Notes: a model not told the origin generated them from the sequence alone. DNA of 50,749 nt from an uncultured Sphingomonadaceae bacterium (GCA_937873035.1 CALMVA010000075.1:1-50749); one strand, 5' to 3'; shown: positions 17,752 to 26,848, counted from the stretch's first letter. Numbers and translations are program-made.

Positions 17752-20181
17752 TCAAAAGCTTGCCTTGAATGTGAAGCCCCAGGTCCGCGGATCGCCGGGT
17801 TGCCCGACGATCAGGCCGGTATTGCCCGACACGACCGCCAGTTGCTCGAAATATTTGGTGTCAAAGGCATTGCGGACCCATGCAAAGCCCTCCCAGCCCG
17901 CTTCGGTGCGGAAGCCGATGCGAAGGTTGTTGATCGAATAGCCCGCAATGTCGGTATAGGCCGAGCGCGAGGCATTGGATGAAAATCGCGAGCGATAATT
18001 GCCGTCCCAGCCCAGATAGGCCTCGCCCTCATGGCCCAGCAGTTTGGCCGGCAGCTTGTATTCCGCGCCATAAGAAAAGGCCCATTTGGAGATGCCGGGC
18101 AGCCATTGGCCCGAAATATCGCAGTTGGCGGGGCTGAGGCCGCCTGCGGTGCCCGGCGCGCTTGGCGACTGGCCGGCGGCAACCGTCGTGCCGCCTGAAA
18201 GCTCTGGTGGGCAGGGCGCATCTGTAAAGCGCACATATTCGTGATCGGTATAGGCTGCATTGGCATAAAGGCTGAAATGCGCGCTGGGGCGGACCGAGAA
18301 GTCTGCCTCCACTCCGCGCACGCGCACCTTTTGCGCATTGGCGAGATAACCGCGCAGCACGCCCAACTGGCCATTGGTCACGTTCGCCTGGAAGTTGCGA
18401 ATATCCGTCCAGAATCCGCTCAGGTTGAATGTCGCGCGCCGATCGAGAAACTGCGTCTTGAGGCCGATTTCAAAGTGATTAATGTCTTCCGGCTTGACCG
18501 TGGCCGCTGCGAGCAGCGGCGTGCCATTGGTGCCGCTCGGCACACCGTTGAGGTTGACCCCGCCTGATTTGAAGCTCTTGGCGTAAGTCGCAAACAGCAT
18601 GACATCGCGGCTCAGTTCATAGCGGCCGGTCAGGTCATAAGAAATATTCCAGTCGCTGTAGCGCGGCTCGAAATATTGGGGTGCAAGGACGTTGCGCTGC
18701 TGAGTGGCGCGCGCGCCGGGGGTGGAGAAGAGCACAAGATTGCCCTGACCATCGGTCACCACGGAATTATAGACGCCCGCCTTTTTGTCATAATTGACCC
18801 GAATTCCGGGCTGGATGGAAAAGGCGTCGCTCACTTTCCAGTTCAACTGGCCAAATGCCGCAAGGCTCGTGTTGTTGAGGTGAATGTCATTTTTGGCGGT
18901 GAGGCCGTTCAGCACGGATGGGTCGTTTGACAGTGCATTGGTGGGGGCGATCAGCCAGCGGCTTGCGGCAGGCCCTTGCTGCTGGACGCCCGTTGTGTGG
19001 ATGCGCTGATGGAACGCGAACAGGCCTGCCACCAGATCCACTTGCTCGCCTTCGCGGGCATAGCGAAATTCCTGACTGAACTGTTTTTGCCGCGTTGGGT
19101 TTTCTGATTTGGTGGTGATGGGAAGGCCGGTGAAATCGCGGTCATTTTTGGGCTGCCAGTCCCAATAGCGCCATGCCGAAACCGATGTGAGCGTGCCGCC
19201 GCCGAGTTCCAGCTCACCCACCAGCGAAAGCCCGCCATGTTCGTTGCGGGCCTGAAGATCGGCATCCATATCTGTCAGGCGGTCGAATGGATCGGTGCTG
19301 GGAACAGCGTAATTCTGCGCGGCGGTAAGGGCCGCATATTGCCGGTTGAGCGGTCGCTGCGTGGCGCCCGTGCGCACATATATCTGCACGCAGCATTTTG
19401 GGTTCTGGACATTGTAATCACCCGTCAGTGTCCATTCCAGCGTGTCGCTCGCCTTCCACAAAAACTGCGCGCGTGCGCCAAGATTATCCTGACTGTTGAC
19501 GAGCGTATCCTTGGCGACATTGTGGATCGTGCCGTTGCGCGTGGTGGAGGTGACAGCGAAGCGCGCGGCGATGTTTTCTGCGAGCGGCCCGGAGACGGAC
19601 GCTTTGGCCTGTTTGAAGCCAAGATTGCCGAGTGATATTTCCACGCGGCCTTCAGGCGAAAAACTGGGCTTGCGCGTCGTGATGTTGATGGCACCTGCGG
19701 TCGTGTTCTTGCCGTAGAGCGTGCCTTGCGGTCCGCGCAGCACTTCAACGCGCTCAACATCGTTGAAGTCGAGCGTGGTCGCCGCGATGCGGTTATAGAA
19801 GACCTGATCGATATAGAAGCCCACGCCCTGCTCGATGCCGTCGTTGGTCAGCCCGAAGGGCGCGCCAAGGCCCCGGATATTGACGGCGGTATTGCGCGGG
19901 TTGGACGAGAAGAACTGCACCGTGGGCTGCAACTGCGTGAGCCGCGAAAGATTGTAGCTCCCGGTCGCTTCAATCGCCTTTTGGTCAACGACCGAAATCG
20001 AGATCGGAACATCCTGGACCTCTTCCGAACGGCGGCGCGCGGTGACGACGATGATGTCGCCACTGTCCGCGTCCTCTGCGGCAATGGGGGCCGATGGTGC
20101 ACGGTCCTGCGCCGTGGCGGGCGAAGCGAACGAGAGGAGCGCGATAGCCGCGCTGCTGGTGAGAAAATGTGCCTTCAACAT
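17752..20181 (-). CDS. TonB-dependent outer-membrane receptor
   Basis: An 809-residue receptor with signal peptide (ALLSFASPATAQD), a TonB-box-like stretch DIIVVTARRR, a plug domain with VPISISVV, NIRGLGAPFG, VERVEVLRGPQGTLYGKNT and GAINITTRKP, and a 22-strand-type barrel that ends in the expected aromatic residue (TFKASF). Such receptors import scarce nutrients with energy from the TonB complex. It has the longer sphingomonad type of plug and is not obviously a siderophore receptor. Because it lies between yezD and a TauE permease, uptake of an organosulfur compound is a reasonable guess only. Confidence 0.95.
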   Translation of the reverse strand: MLKAHFLTSSAAIALLSFASPATAQDRAPSAPIAAEDADSGDIIVVTARRRSEEVQDVPISISVVDQKAIEATGSYNLSRLTQLQPTVQFFSSNPRNTAVNIRGLGAPFGLTNDGIEQGVGFYIDQVFYNRIAATTLDFNDVERVEVLRGPQGTLYGKNTTAGAINITTRKPSFSPEGRVEISLGNLGFKQAKASVSGPLAENIAARFAVTSTTRNGTIHNVAKDTLVNSQDNLGARAQFLWKASDTLEWTLTGDYNVQNPKCCVQIYVRTGATQRPLNRQYAALTAAQNYAVPSTDPFDRLTDMDADLQARNEHGGLSLVGELELGGGTLTSVSAWRYWDWQPKNDRDFTGLPITTKSENPTRQKQFSQEFRYAREGEQVDLVAGLFAFHQRIHTTGVQQQGPAASRWLIAPTNALSNDPSVLNGLTAKNDIHLNNTSLAAFGQLNWKVSDAFSIQPGIRVNYDKKAGVYNSVVTDGQGNLVLFSTPGARATQQRNVLAPQYFEPRYSDWNISYDLTGRYELSRDVMLFATYAKSFKSGGVNLNGVPSGTNGTPLLAAATVKPEDINHFEIGLKTQFLDRRATFNLSGFWTDIRNFQANVTNGQLGVLRGYLANAQKVRVRGVEADFSVRPSAHFSLYANAAYTDHEYVRFTDAPCPPELSGGTTVAAGQSPSAPGTAGGLSPANCDISGQWLPGISKWAFSYGAEYKLPAKLLGHEGEAYLGWDGNYRSRFSSNASRSAYTDIAGYSINNLRIGFRTEAGWEGFAWVRNAFDTKYFEQLAVVSGNTGLIVGQPGDPRTWGFTFKASF

Positions 20182-20262
20182 GGATGCGTGCCCGTTTCAA
20201 AGCTGAAAAGGGATGCGTCCGGTGGTCCGGTCTGCACCCGCGGAGTTGGGAGTTATACCAGT

Positions 20263-20284
20263 CGCGGCCAAATACCCGGCCGCG
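20263..20284 (-). promoter_or_regulatory. Intercistronic hairpin between yezD and the TonB receptor
   Basis: A perfect 7-bp stem CGCGGCC (20263-20269)/GGCCGCG (20278-20284) has an 8-nt loop. It lies 10 bp after the yezD stop and has no U-run. It may set mRNA stability or partly end transcription between the two genes. Confidence 0.45.
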
Positions 20285-20293
20285 GCTCTTTCA

Positions 20294-20470
20294 TCATGAC
20301 TGGAAGCGTTTGCGCTCGGTGATGTCCACCTGCACCAGCTTGCCTTCATGAACCGTAAGATTGATCGCGCCGAAGCGAATCCGGTTGAGAGCGTCGGAAA
20401 TCAGGCCGATCGCCTCTTCCCGCGTTCCGCTGGAGCGGTGTGTCTCCACCGATGATCTGATGGTTGTCAT
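20294..20470 (-). CDS. YezD-family small protein (DUF2292)
   Basis: A 58-residue protein starting at ATG after GAGGAAG. Its core, LISDALNRIRFGAINLTV followed by HEGKLVQVDITERKRF, matches the YezD family pattern of an amphipathic helix, RFG turn and strand with KLVQ. YezD genes in many bacteria lie beside sulfate or sulfonate uptake and cysteine genes, which supports a sulfur-limitation role; the biochemical function is unknown. A 17-bp motif shared with the hydrolase gene upstream lies 38 bp before the start. Confidence 0.85.
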   Translation of the reverse strand: MTTIRSSVETHRSSGTREEAIGLISDALNRIRFGAINLTVHEGKLVQVDITERKRFQS

Positions 20471-20507
20471 CTTGCATCTTCCTCTTGTCGATCAATGACT
20501 CTTTTCA

Positions 20508-20524
20508 TCCACTAAATTGATAGA
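20508..20524. promoter_or_regulatory. Shared regulatory motif, copy 1 (upstream of yezD)
   Basis: TCCACTAAATTGATAGA is an imperfect inverted repeat (TCcAc/gATAGA ends). It matches the sequence at 21339-21355 in 13 of 17 positions, in the same orientation relative to the gene. It lies 38 bp upstream of the yezD ATG, suitable for an activator or repressor site. The regulator is not identified; a LysR-type sulfur regulator is one possibility. Confidence 0.55.
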
Positions 20525-20579
20525 CATTTAACACGCAGCTTTTCTATTCAGGGCTAAAGTGAAACCATATTGGCCGTGC

Positions 20580-21221
20580 TCAGGCGGCGGCCTTCACCTC
20601 CTGCGCGGCAAATGTCCTGCGTGAAAATTCACGATCCTGACGGCCAAATCCCGCAAGCGAGATGAGGCGGCCGAGCATGGCGAGGCCAGCTGGCCAATGG
20701 CCGATCCCCGACGAGGCGTTGATATGGCCGATCTCGCCTGAGTCTATAAACCGGCACGACCAGAGCTGTGCGAGCCGCTGCGACTGAACAAGCGTCGCAT
20801 AGGGATCATTTCGGCTCGCGGTCAGAATGGCGGGGAAGGGGAGTGCGAGCTGCGGCACGGGCGCAAAACGCCGCAAAACGGGGTTCGCAGCGTCGGGGCC
20901 GCAATCGGGTGGCGCAACAAGTAACGCCCCGGAAATACCCGAAATATCATGCCTTTCAGCGGTTTTCGCCCAATGAGCAAAGGCGTGGCAGCCAAGGCTG
21001 TGCGCAACGATGATGACGGGGGCGTCCGCCTGGCGCACCGCCCGGCCCAGTCGCTTGCTCCACGTGGCGGGATCAGGATCGGACCAATTGCCAAGCTCTG
21101 CGCGGCGCGCATTGCGCAACAGCCGGTGCCAATGGGACTGCCAATGTGTCGGGCCGGAGTCATACAGACCCGGCACGATGAGAAATTGAGGCGCAACCGG
21201 CGCTGAAAGTTCATGTGTCAT
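20580..21221 (-). CDS. RBBP9/YdeN-family alpha/beta hydrolase
   Basis: A 213-residue serine hydrolase. The start MTHELSAP is fixed by AGAGGAG five bases before the ATG; the frame runs 23 codons further up but without a ribosome site. Family motifs: IVPGLYDSGPTHWQSHW at the N-terminus, nucleophile elbow VAHSLGCHAF, catalytic Asp region TASRNDPYAT, and the C-terminal HINASSGIGHWPAG with the catalytic His. The substrate is unknown. It carries the same upstream motif as yezD and lies directly before it on the same strand, so I infer that it belongs to the same sulfur-linked unit. Confidence 0.9.
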   Translation of the reverse strand: MTHELSAPVAPQFLIVPGLYDSGPTHWQSHWHRLLRNARRAELGNWSDPDPATWSKRLGRAVRQADAPVIIVAHSLGCHAFAHWAKTAERHDISGISGALLVAPPDCGPDAANPVLRRFAPVPQLALPFPAILTASRNDPYATLVQSQRLAQLWSCRFIDSGEIGHINASSGIGHWPAGLAMLGRLISLAGFGRQDREFSRRTFAAQEVKAAA

Positions 21222-21572
21222 GACCACTCCTCTATTGAAAATCGAGTCGGGTCGCGTTGACGCGTGGGTGCAGGCTGCATTGCTTTGCAAGCCATTCGCA
21301 AGGGCGCTGCGCCGAGTTGAGGTTTGGCTGCGATAAACACCACTTAAAAGATAGATTATTATGCGGCGAGCGCGTTTTGTGTCGGCGCGGGCCTATGTGG
21401 CGGCACTGCCTCGCGTGCCGCACCGCCGCCTAGCGGGCTTGTCCCCGATGCATTCCGGGCCGGTACCGATGGGCTGTTGACTTGCCGTCACACGCTTCCT
21501 AAGGGGAGCGCGCCTTGGCGGGGTTGCCCGTTTTCATGGCGGTTTTCCATTCCTTGGAAAGGACGAATCGAC
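21222..21572. other. Divergent regulatory region between hydrolase and atp operon
   Basis: This 351-bp stretch has no convincing gene. It holds the second copy of the shared motif (21339-21355). A weak promoter-like pair for the atp operon, TTGACT (21477-21482) and TAAGGG (21500-21505), is spaced 17 bp apart. An in-frame extension of atpI into this area has no ribosome site and is not believed. Confidence 0.5.
21339..21355. promoter_or_regulatory. Shared regulatory motif, copy 2 (upstream of the hydrolase)
   Basis: ACCACTTAAAAGATAGA aligns with the yezD copy at 13 of 17 bases, keeping CCACT and GATAGA. It is 118 bp before the hydrolase ATG and lies in an AT-rich patch of an otherwise GC-rich region. 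Confidence 0.55.
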
Positions 21573-21893
21573 ATGGCTTCGGAAGATCCCGCGCAGGACG
21601 GTAAAGTCTCGTCAGACCCTCGGCTCGATTCGTTAGACCAGCAGCTGAAGAAGGTCAGGCAGGCGGAAAAAATCCGTTCGGGTCATAAGGATCAGGGGCC
21701 TGCCAAAGGAATGAGGCAAGGCAACCGGGTTCTGACCGAACTGATCGCCGGTCCTGCGGGTGGTGCGCTGCTCGGCTGGTTTTTTGACCGGATGTTCGGC
21801 ACGGCCCCCTGGATCCTGCTTGTCGCCATGTTCCTTGGGATCGTGGTGGCGTTCAGGAACATCATCAGGATTTCCAACGAGCGTCCAGAATAG
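21573..21893 (+). CDS. atpI: ATP synthase accessory protein AtpI
   Basis: A 106-residue protein with a charged N-terminal half and two C-terminal membrane helices (LIAGPAGGALLGWFFDRMFG and APWILLVAMFLGIVVAF). It resembles AtpI, which helps assemble the c-ring of the F0 sector and may aid Mg2+ supply. It heads the atpI-B-E-F'-F operon in the normal order. The start after AAAGGACG is chosen over an upstream in-frame extension. Confidence 0.93.
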   Translation: MASEDPAQDGKVSSDPRLDSLDQQLKKVRQAEKIRSGHKDQGPAKGMRQGNRVLTELIAGPAGGALLGWFFDRMFGTAPWILLVAMFLGIVVAFRNIIRISNERPE

Positions 21894-21930
21894 TCTGGGC
21901 GCTTTGTGTGCATAAACGGGGTTAGCAGCA

Positions 21931-22725
21931 GTGGCTTCTGAAGGCGGCAAGATCGATCCGATGCACCAGTTTATGATCGAGCCGTTGTTCGGCACCGATC
22001 ACTGGCAGATTGGCGGCTATAACATCGCCTTCACCAACTCCTCGCTTTTCATGATTCTCGTGCTGGCCACCATCTGGGTGTTCATGCTGGGCGGCATGAA
22101 GCGCGAATTGGTGCCCGGTCGCTGGCAGGCGATGGTCGAAGGCGTCAACGGCTTCGTCAACAACATGATGGCAACGAGCGTCGGCCCCGAAGGCAAGAAG
22201 TATGTTCCGCTCGTCTTCTCGCTGTTCATGTTCATTCTCGTCGCGAACTTCATGGGCATGATGCCTTTCGGTATCGTTCCGGGCGGCCATGCTTTCACGG
22301 TCACCAGCCATCTCACGGTGACGGCGGTTCTCGCCGTTCTGAGCTTCGGCACCGTGCTGGTCGTCGGTCTGTGGAAGCACAAGCTGCACTTCTTCTCGCT
22401 CTTCGTGCCGCACGGCACGCCGTGGTGGCTGATGTGGCTCATCCCGTTCATTGAACTCTTCTCGTTCATGATCCGCCCGTTCAGCCTCGCGCTGCGTCTC
22501 TTCGTCGCCATGACCGCTGGTCACGTGCTGATGAAGGTGCTGGCCGGGTTCGTGATTAACGGCCTCAACGCCGATGCCGCCTGGGTGGCGCCGGTCGTGA
22601 GCCTTCCCGCTTTCGTCCTGATGATTGGCATTACCATGCTCGAACTGCTGGTGTGCGCGATCCAGGCTTATGTCTTTGCATTGCTGACCTCGCTCTACAT
22701 CAACGACGCGGTCAACCTGCACTGA
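21931..22725 (+). CDS. atpB: ATP synthase F0 subunit a
   Basis: A 264-residue polytopic membrane protein starting at GTG. It contains FIEPLFGTD-type N-terminal sequence, ANFMGMMPFGIVPG, and the helix with the essential arginine of the proton half-channels in FSFMIRPFSLALRLF...NMTAGH-like order (here RLFVAMTAGHVL). The C-terminal helix ICAIQAYVFALLTSLYINDAV pattern completes it. It conducts protons against the c-ring in the inner membrane. Confidence 0.98.
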   Translation: MASEGGKIDPMHQFMIEPLFGTDHWQIGGYNIAFTNSSLFMILVLATIWVFMLGGMKRELVPGRWQAMVEGVNGFVNNMMATSVGPEGKKYVPLVFSLFMFILVANFMGMMPFGIVPGGHAFTVTSHLTVTAVLAVLSFGTVLVVGLWKHKLHFFSLFVPHGTPWWLMWLIPFIELFSFMIRPFSLALRLFVAMTAGHVLMKVLAGFVINGLNADAAWVAPVVSLPAFVLMIGITMLELLVCAIQAYVFALLTSLYINDAVNLH

Positions 22726-22771
22726 GTTTTACCACCACCTGACTACAGTATTTTTCGAAGGGAGTTTTATC

Positions 22772-22999
22772 ATGGACGCAGAAGCAGCAAAGTTGATCGG
22801 TGCCGGTCTCGCAGCAATCGGTGCTGGCCTCGCAGCCGGCGGCGTGGGCAACGTGTTCGGTTCGTTCCTCCAGGGCGCTCTCCGCAATCCGGCTGCCGCT
22901 GACGGCCAGCAGGGCCGCCTCTTCATCGGCTTCGCCGCAGCGGAACTTCTGGGCCTGCTGGCGTTCGTCGTTGCGATGATCCTGATCTTCGTCGCGTAA
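22772..22999 (+). CDS. atpE: ATP synthase F0 subunit c
   Basis: A 75-residue proteolipid of two helices joined by the polar loop ALRNPAAADGQQ. The proton-carrying carboxylate is the Glu in FAAAELLGLLAF (about residue 58). The first helix is Gly/Ala rich (GAGLAAIGAGLAAGGVGN) for packing in the ring. Good ribosome site GAAGGGAG. Third gene of the operon. Confidence 0.98.
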   Translation: MDAEAAKLIGAGLAAIGAGLAAGGVGNVFGSFLQGALRNPAAADGQQGRLFIGFAAAELLGLLAFVVAMILIFVA

Positions 23000-23032
23000 C
23001 GAACCTCGCAAAGTTAAGGACGGCTTTCCGCC

Positions 23033-23527
23033 ATGCCCCAGATTTCCCAGATCCTTGAGACCTATGCGTCCCAATTCTTCTGGCTGCTCATTATCTTTGG
23101 CCTGATCTACTTTGTGATCGGCAAGGGTGTGCTGCCTAAGATCGACGCCACGGTTGATGCCCGCGATGCCAAGATCGCGGGTGACCTTGCCGCCGCTGAA
23201 AAGGCGCGCGCCGAGGCAGAGGGCATGGAAGGGGCATGGCAAGCCGAACTCGCGCAGACCCGCAACGCCGCACAGGCCGAGGCTCAAAAGGCCAAAGCAT
23301 CGGCGCAAAAGGATGCCGAAAACCGTCTTTCCAAGGCGGATGCCGAAATCGCGGCCAAGGCTGCCGACGCCGAGGCTGCGATTGCCAAGGCCCGCGCGTC
23401 CGCGCTCGCCGGCATTGATGCCGTCGCAGCGGAAGCCGCACAGGACATCGTTGCCAAGGTTTCGGGCGTGAATGTCACCCCGGCACAGGCAACGGCAGCA
23501 GTGAAGGCGGTATTGGCCAATGGCTGA
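23033..23527 (+). CDS. atpF2: ATP synthase F0 subunit b'
   Basis: A 164-residue peripheral stalk subunit. One N-terminal membrane helix (FFWLLIIFGLIYFVIGKGV) is followed by a long Ala/Lys/Glu-rich coiled coil. Alphaproteobacteria have a b/b' pair from two genes; this is the first and more divergent copy. It overlaps the next gene by 8 bp. Confidence 0.95.
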   Translation: MPQISQILETYASQFFWLLIIFGLIYFVIGKGVLPKIDATVDARDAKIAGDLAAAEKARAEAEGMEGAWQAELAQTRNAAQAEAQKAKASAQKDAENRLSKADAEIAAKAADAEAAIAKARASALAGIDAVAAEAAQDIVAKVSGVNVTPAQATAAVKAVLANG

Positions 23528-24059
23528 AGCAACGCACGCATCGACCGAGGCCATTGGCGCTGTGGAGCACGCTGCTCCCGCCGCGCTGGGCATGGACGCG
23601 ACCATGTGGGTTGCGCTCGCCATGCTCATCGTCATGGGCATTGCCCTGTGGGCCAAGGTGCCCGCGATGATTGGCGCGGCGCTCGACAAGAAGATCGCCG
23701 GCATCAAGGATCAGCTCGACGCCGCTCAAAACCTGCGCAAGCAGGCCGAGGCGATCAAGGCTGAGTATGAAGCCAAGGCGAAGGCAGCGGCCAAGGATGC
23801 CGAAGCCATGAAGGAAGCGGCCGCCGAGGAAGCTACCCAGATCGTCGCGAAGGCGAAGGCTGATGCAACCGCGCTCATCGCGCGTCGCACCAAGTCTGCC
23901 GAAGAAAAAATCGGTGCGGCAGAACGCGCTGCCATTGCTGAAGTGCGCGCCAAGGCGGCGGCTGCGGCAACGGCTGCGGCGACGATGCTCATCGCATCCG
24001 GCCATGACGCCAAGGCAGACAAGCCGCTGATCGACCAGACGATTTCGACACTCAACTGA
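23520..24059 (+). CDS. atpF: ATP synthase F0 subunit b
   Basis: A 179-residue stalk subunit with an N-terminal membrane segment (MWVALAMLIVMGIALWAKV) after about 25 residues, then an Ala-rich coiled coil to the end (IGAALDKKIAGIKDQLDAA...). It pairs with b' to hold F1 stationary. Last gene of the F0 operon; F1 genes are elsewhere, as usual in alphaproteobacteria. Two hairpins follow. Confidence 0.95.
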   Translation: MAEATHASTEAIGAVEHAAPAALGMDATMWVALAMLIVMGIALWAKVPAMIGAALDKKIAGIKDQLDAAQNLRKQAEAIKAEYEAKAKAAAKDAEAMKEAAAEEATQIVAKAKADATALIARRTKSAEEKIGAAERAAIAEVRAKAAAAATAAATMLIASGHDAKADKPLIDQTISTLN

Positions 24060-24067
24060 TATGGCAT

Positions 24068-24133
24068 GGTCGGGCGAACTGCCCGACCGGCCTTCTAAAA
24101 CAGGCTCGCGCGATGATCGCGCGGGCCTTTTTT
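24068..24133 (+). terminator. Tandem hairpins ending the F0 operon
   Basis: First hairpin: GGTCGGGC (24068-24075)/GCCCGACC (24081-24088). Second: GGCTCGCGCGAT (24103-24114)/ATCGCGCGGGCC (24116-24127), followed by six T (24128-24133), a classical intrinsic terminator. The T-run touches the stop codon of the convergent SDR gene. Confidence 0.85.
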
Positions 24134-24860
24134 ATGTCCCGATGCTGAGCATCACCTTGCGCACGAGCGCGGGGGAAATACTATTCATCACCTGAAGCGC
24201 CTTGACGATGCCGATATTGGCTTCGTTGGCGCTGCGTTCCATCGCCGACACGATCTGCCGCGCACATTCGGTAGGGGCCATCTTCGCGCCATTCATGCCG
24301 TCGGTCATTTTGGTTTCAACCATCGGCGGCAGTGCTTCCAGAACATGAATGTGCGTGTCCGCAAGCTGCGCGCGCAGGGCAAGCGTGTAGCTTCTGAGCG
24401 CGGCTTTGGTAGCGCAATAAACGGGCGCGCCAGAGCTTGGCGCAATCGCAAGCCCGGAGGTGACGTTGACGATCATCGCTTCGGGCCGCGCCTTCAGCGT
24501 GTCCATCAGTCGCGTGATGAGGTGGATCGGCGCATTGAGGTTGAGGTAGATGCTATTGTCATCGACATCGAGATCGGGCCTGCCCTGGCGAAAGTCATGC
24601 GAGCTGCCCATGCCTGCATTGTTGATGAGAATGTCGAGCGGTGTTCCGGCGACCGCCTCGACCACGCAATCAATGCCTGCTTCGGCCGAAAGATCGGCCG
24701 CGATCACTTCAAAACCCAGCGTCTGCATCGCGGCGATGCGGTTCGGGTTGCGTCCGGTGAGGATGACGGTTGCCCCCTTTGCTTTTAACTGCAACGCCAT
24801 TTCGCGTCCGATGCCGTCCGTGCCGCCTGTCAGCAATATGGTCTTGCCCGTCAGTTGCAT
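24132..24860 (-). CDS. Short-chain dehydrogenase/reductase
   Basis: A 242-residue SDR of the DltE-like group. Rossmann motif TGGTDGIG, NNAG at about residue 85, catalytic Ser in VNVTSGLAI and the YCATK active-site pair (YxxxK) are all present. NADPH preference is suggested by the TGRNPNRI loop. The substrate is unknown. Convergent with the atp operon and divergent from uvrC. Confidence 0.93.
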   Translation of the reverse strand: MQLTGKTILLTGGTDGIGREMALQLKAKGATVILTGRNPNRIAAMQTLGFEVIAADLSAEAGIDCVVEAVAGTPLDILINNAGMGSSHDFRQGRPDLDVDDNSIYLNLNAPIHLITRLMDTLKARPEAMIVNVTSGLAIAPSSGAPVYCATKAALRSYTLALRAQLADTHIHVLEALPPMVETKMTDGMNGAKMAPTECARQIVSAMERSANEANIGIVKALQVMNSISPALVRKVMLSIGT

Positions 24861-24916
24861 CTATTGTCCCTCCACCCCTGTGTTATTAATTGGCAACCTG
24901 TTCTCCAACGCGCCGT

Positions 24917-26848
24917 ATGTCCAGCCCTGACTCTCCAGATCGCTTCAATGAAGAGCGCGCGACCTACACGGTGCGCGGCACCGATCAGCCTGATCTTGAG
25001 GCGGGCGTGGCGGCGATCCGTAACGTGCTGAAAACATTGCCGACAAAGCCGGGTGTCTATCGGATGCATGATGCGCGCGGCGATGTGCTTTATGTCGGCA
25101 AGGCCAAGGCGCTGCGCAATCGCGTGACCAATTACACACAGGTTGAGCGGCTGCCCAACCGGCTGCGGCGGATGGTGGCCCAAACGCGCAGCATGACGAT
25201 TGTCACCACCAACAGCGAGGCAGAGGCGCTGCTGCTCGAAGCGCAGCTCATCAAGCGTTACCGGCCCGCCTATAACGTGCTGCTGCGCGATGATAAAAGC
25301 TTCCCTTTCATCCTGCTCCGCACCGATCACGCCTTTCCGCGCATCCAGAAGCATCGCGGCGCGCGGCGCGCCAAGGGCAATTATTACGGCCCCTTTGCGA
25401 GCGCAGGCTCGGTCAACACCACGCTCAACGCGCTGCAAAAGCTGTTCCTGCTGCGCTCCTGCACCGATAGTTTCTTCAATAATCGGGATCGACCGTGTTT
25501 GCTCTTCCAGATCAAGCGATGTTCTGCCCCCTGTGTCGGGCGGATCGACGCGGCGGGCTATGAGGAGTTGGTGGACGACGCCAAGGCATTTCTCGGCGGC
25601 AAATCAACCGCAGTGCAGGCCAAGCTTGCCGGTGAGATGGAAAAGGCGGCCGGCGATCTTGATTTTGAGCGCGCGGCAATCTTGCGGGATCGGTTGAAGG
25701 CGCTCACCTTCATTCAGGGCAGTCAGGCGATCAACGCGCAAGGCGTGGGGGATGCCGACATTTTCGCGCTTGCCGCCCGGTCTGGCCTTGTCGGGATCCA
25801 GGCCTTCTTCATTCGCGGTGGGCAGAATTGGGGGCATCGCGCTTTCTTTCCGAGCCACACCGCCGATCTTGAAGAGGCGGAAATCTTTTCAAGCTTTCTT
25901 GCCCAATTTTATGGAGATGTGCCGCCCGCGCGCGCCATTCTGCTCGACCGCGATTTGCCCGATGCGGAACTGCTTGCAGAAGCCTTGAGCGAAACTGCCG
26001 GGCGCAAAGTGGAGATACAGGTGCCGCAGCGGGGCGATCGCAAGCGGCTGGTGGATCAGGCGACGCGCAATGCTGTGGAGGCGCTCGACCGGCGGCTGGC
26101 GGAAACGACGACGCAAGGCAAGCTGCTGCGCGAGGTGGCTGATCTTTTCGATCTGGCAGAGCCACCGCAGCGCATAGAAGTGTATGACAATAGCCATATT
26201 CAGGGCACCAACGCGCTGGGCGCGATGATTGTGGCGGGGCCGGAAGGTTTCCAGAAGGGCCAGTATCGCAAGTTCAACATCCGCCGCGCGGAAACCGTGC
26301 CGGGCGATGACTTCGCGATGATGCGCGAAGTGATGGAACGGCGCTTTGGGCGCGCGCTCGAAGAAGACCCGGATCGTGACAAGGGGTATTGGCCAGACCT
26401 TGTGCTCATCGATGGCGGCAAGGGACAGGTGAGTGCGGTCAAGGCGGTGCTCGATGACCTTGGTATTGAAGACCTGGCCTATGTCGGGGTCTCCAAGGGG
26501 CCGGACCGCAATGCCGGGCGTGAGATTTTCCACTTCCCCGATGGGCGCGAGCTGACATTGCCGCTCAATGCGCCCGTTCTTTTCTACCTCCAGCGCCTGC
26601 GGGATGAGGCGCACCGCTTTGCAATTGGCGCGCACCGGACCAAGCGGGCAAAGGGCATCACCTCCAGCCCGCTTGACGAAGTCCCCGGAATTGGGCCTGC
26701 CCGCAAAAAGGCGCTGTTGCTGCACTTCGGCACGGCGCGCGCGGTGCGCAGTGCAAGCCTTGAAGATTTGCAGCGCGCGCCCGGCGTGTCGGCAGCGGTC
26801 GCGCAGGCGGTGCATGATTTTTATCATGGCAATGTGAGCGACGCGTGA
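24917..26848 (+). CDS. uvrC: Excinuclease ABC subunit C
   Basis: A 643-residue nucleotide-excision repair nuclease. The GIY-YIG domain (PGVYRMHDARGDVLYVGKAK) makes the 3' incision. The middle UVR domain binds UvrB (residues about 210-245). The RNase H-like endonuclease domain (EVYDNSHIQGTNALGAMIV; LVLIDGGKGQVSAV) makes the 5' incision. A helix-hairpin-helix pair closes the protein (VPGIGPARKKALLLHFG). I prefer ATG 24917 over the in-frame TTG 24890; neither has a good ribosome site. Confidence 0.97.
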   Translation: MSSPDSPDRFNEERATYTVRGTDQPDLEAGVAAIRNVLKTLPTKPGVYRMHDARGDVLYVGKAKALRNRVTNYTQVERLPNRLRRMVAQTRSMTIVTTNSEAEALLLEAQLIKRYRPAYNVLLRDDKSFPFILLRTDHAFPRIQKHRGARRAKGNYYGPFASAGSVNTTLNALQKLFLLRSCTDSFFNNRDRPCLLFQIKRCSAPCVGRIDAAGYEELVDDAKAFLGGKSTAVQAKLAGEMEKAAGDLDFERAAILRDRLKALTFIQGSQAINAQGVGDADIFALAARSGLVGIQAFFIRGGQNWGHRAFFPSHTADLEEAEIFSSFLAQFYGDVPPARAILLDRDLPDAELLAEALSETAGRKVEIQVPQRGDRKRLVDQATRNAVEALDRRLAETTTQGKLLREVADLFDLAEPPQRIEVYDNSHIQGTNALGAMIVAGPEGFQKGQYRKFNIRRAETVPGDDFAMMREVMERRFGRALEEDPDRDKGYWPDLVLIDGGKGQVSAVKAVLDDLGIEDLAYVGVSKGPDRNAGREIFHFPDGRELTLPLNAPVLFYLQRLRDEAHRFAIGAHRTKRAKGITSSPLDEVPGIGPARKKALLLHFGTARAVRSASLEDLQRAPGVSAAVAQAVHDFYHGNVSDA

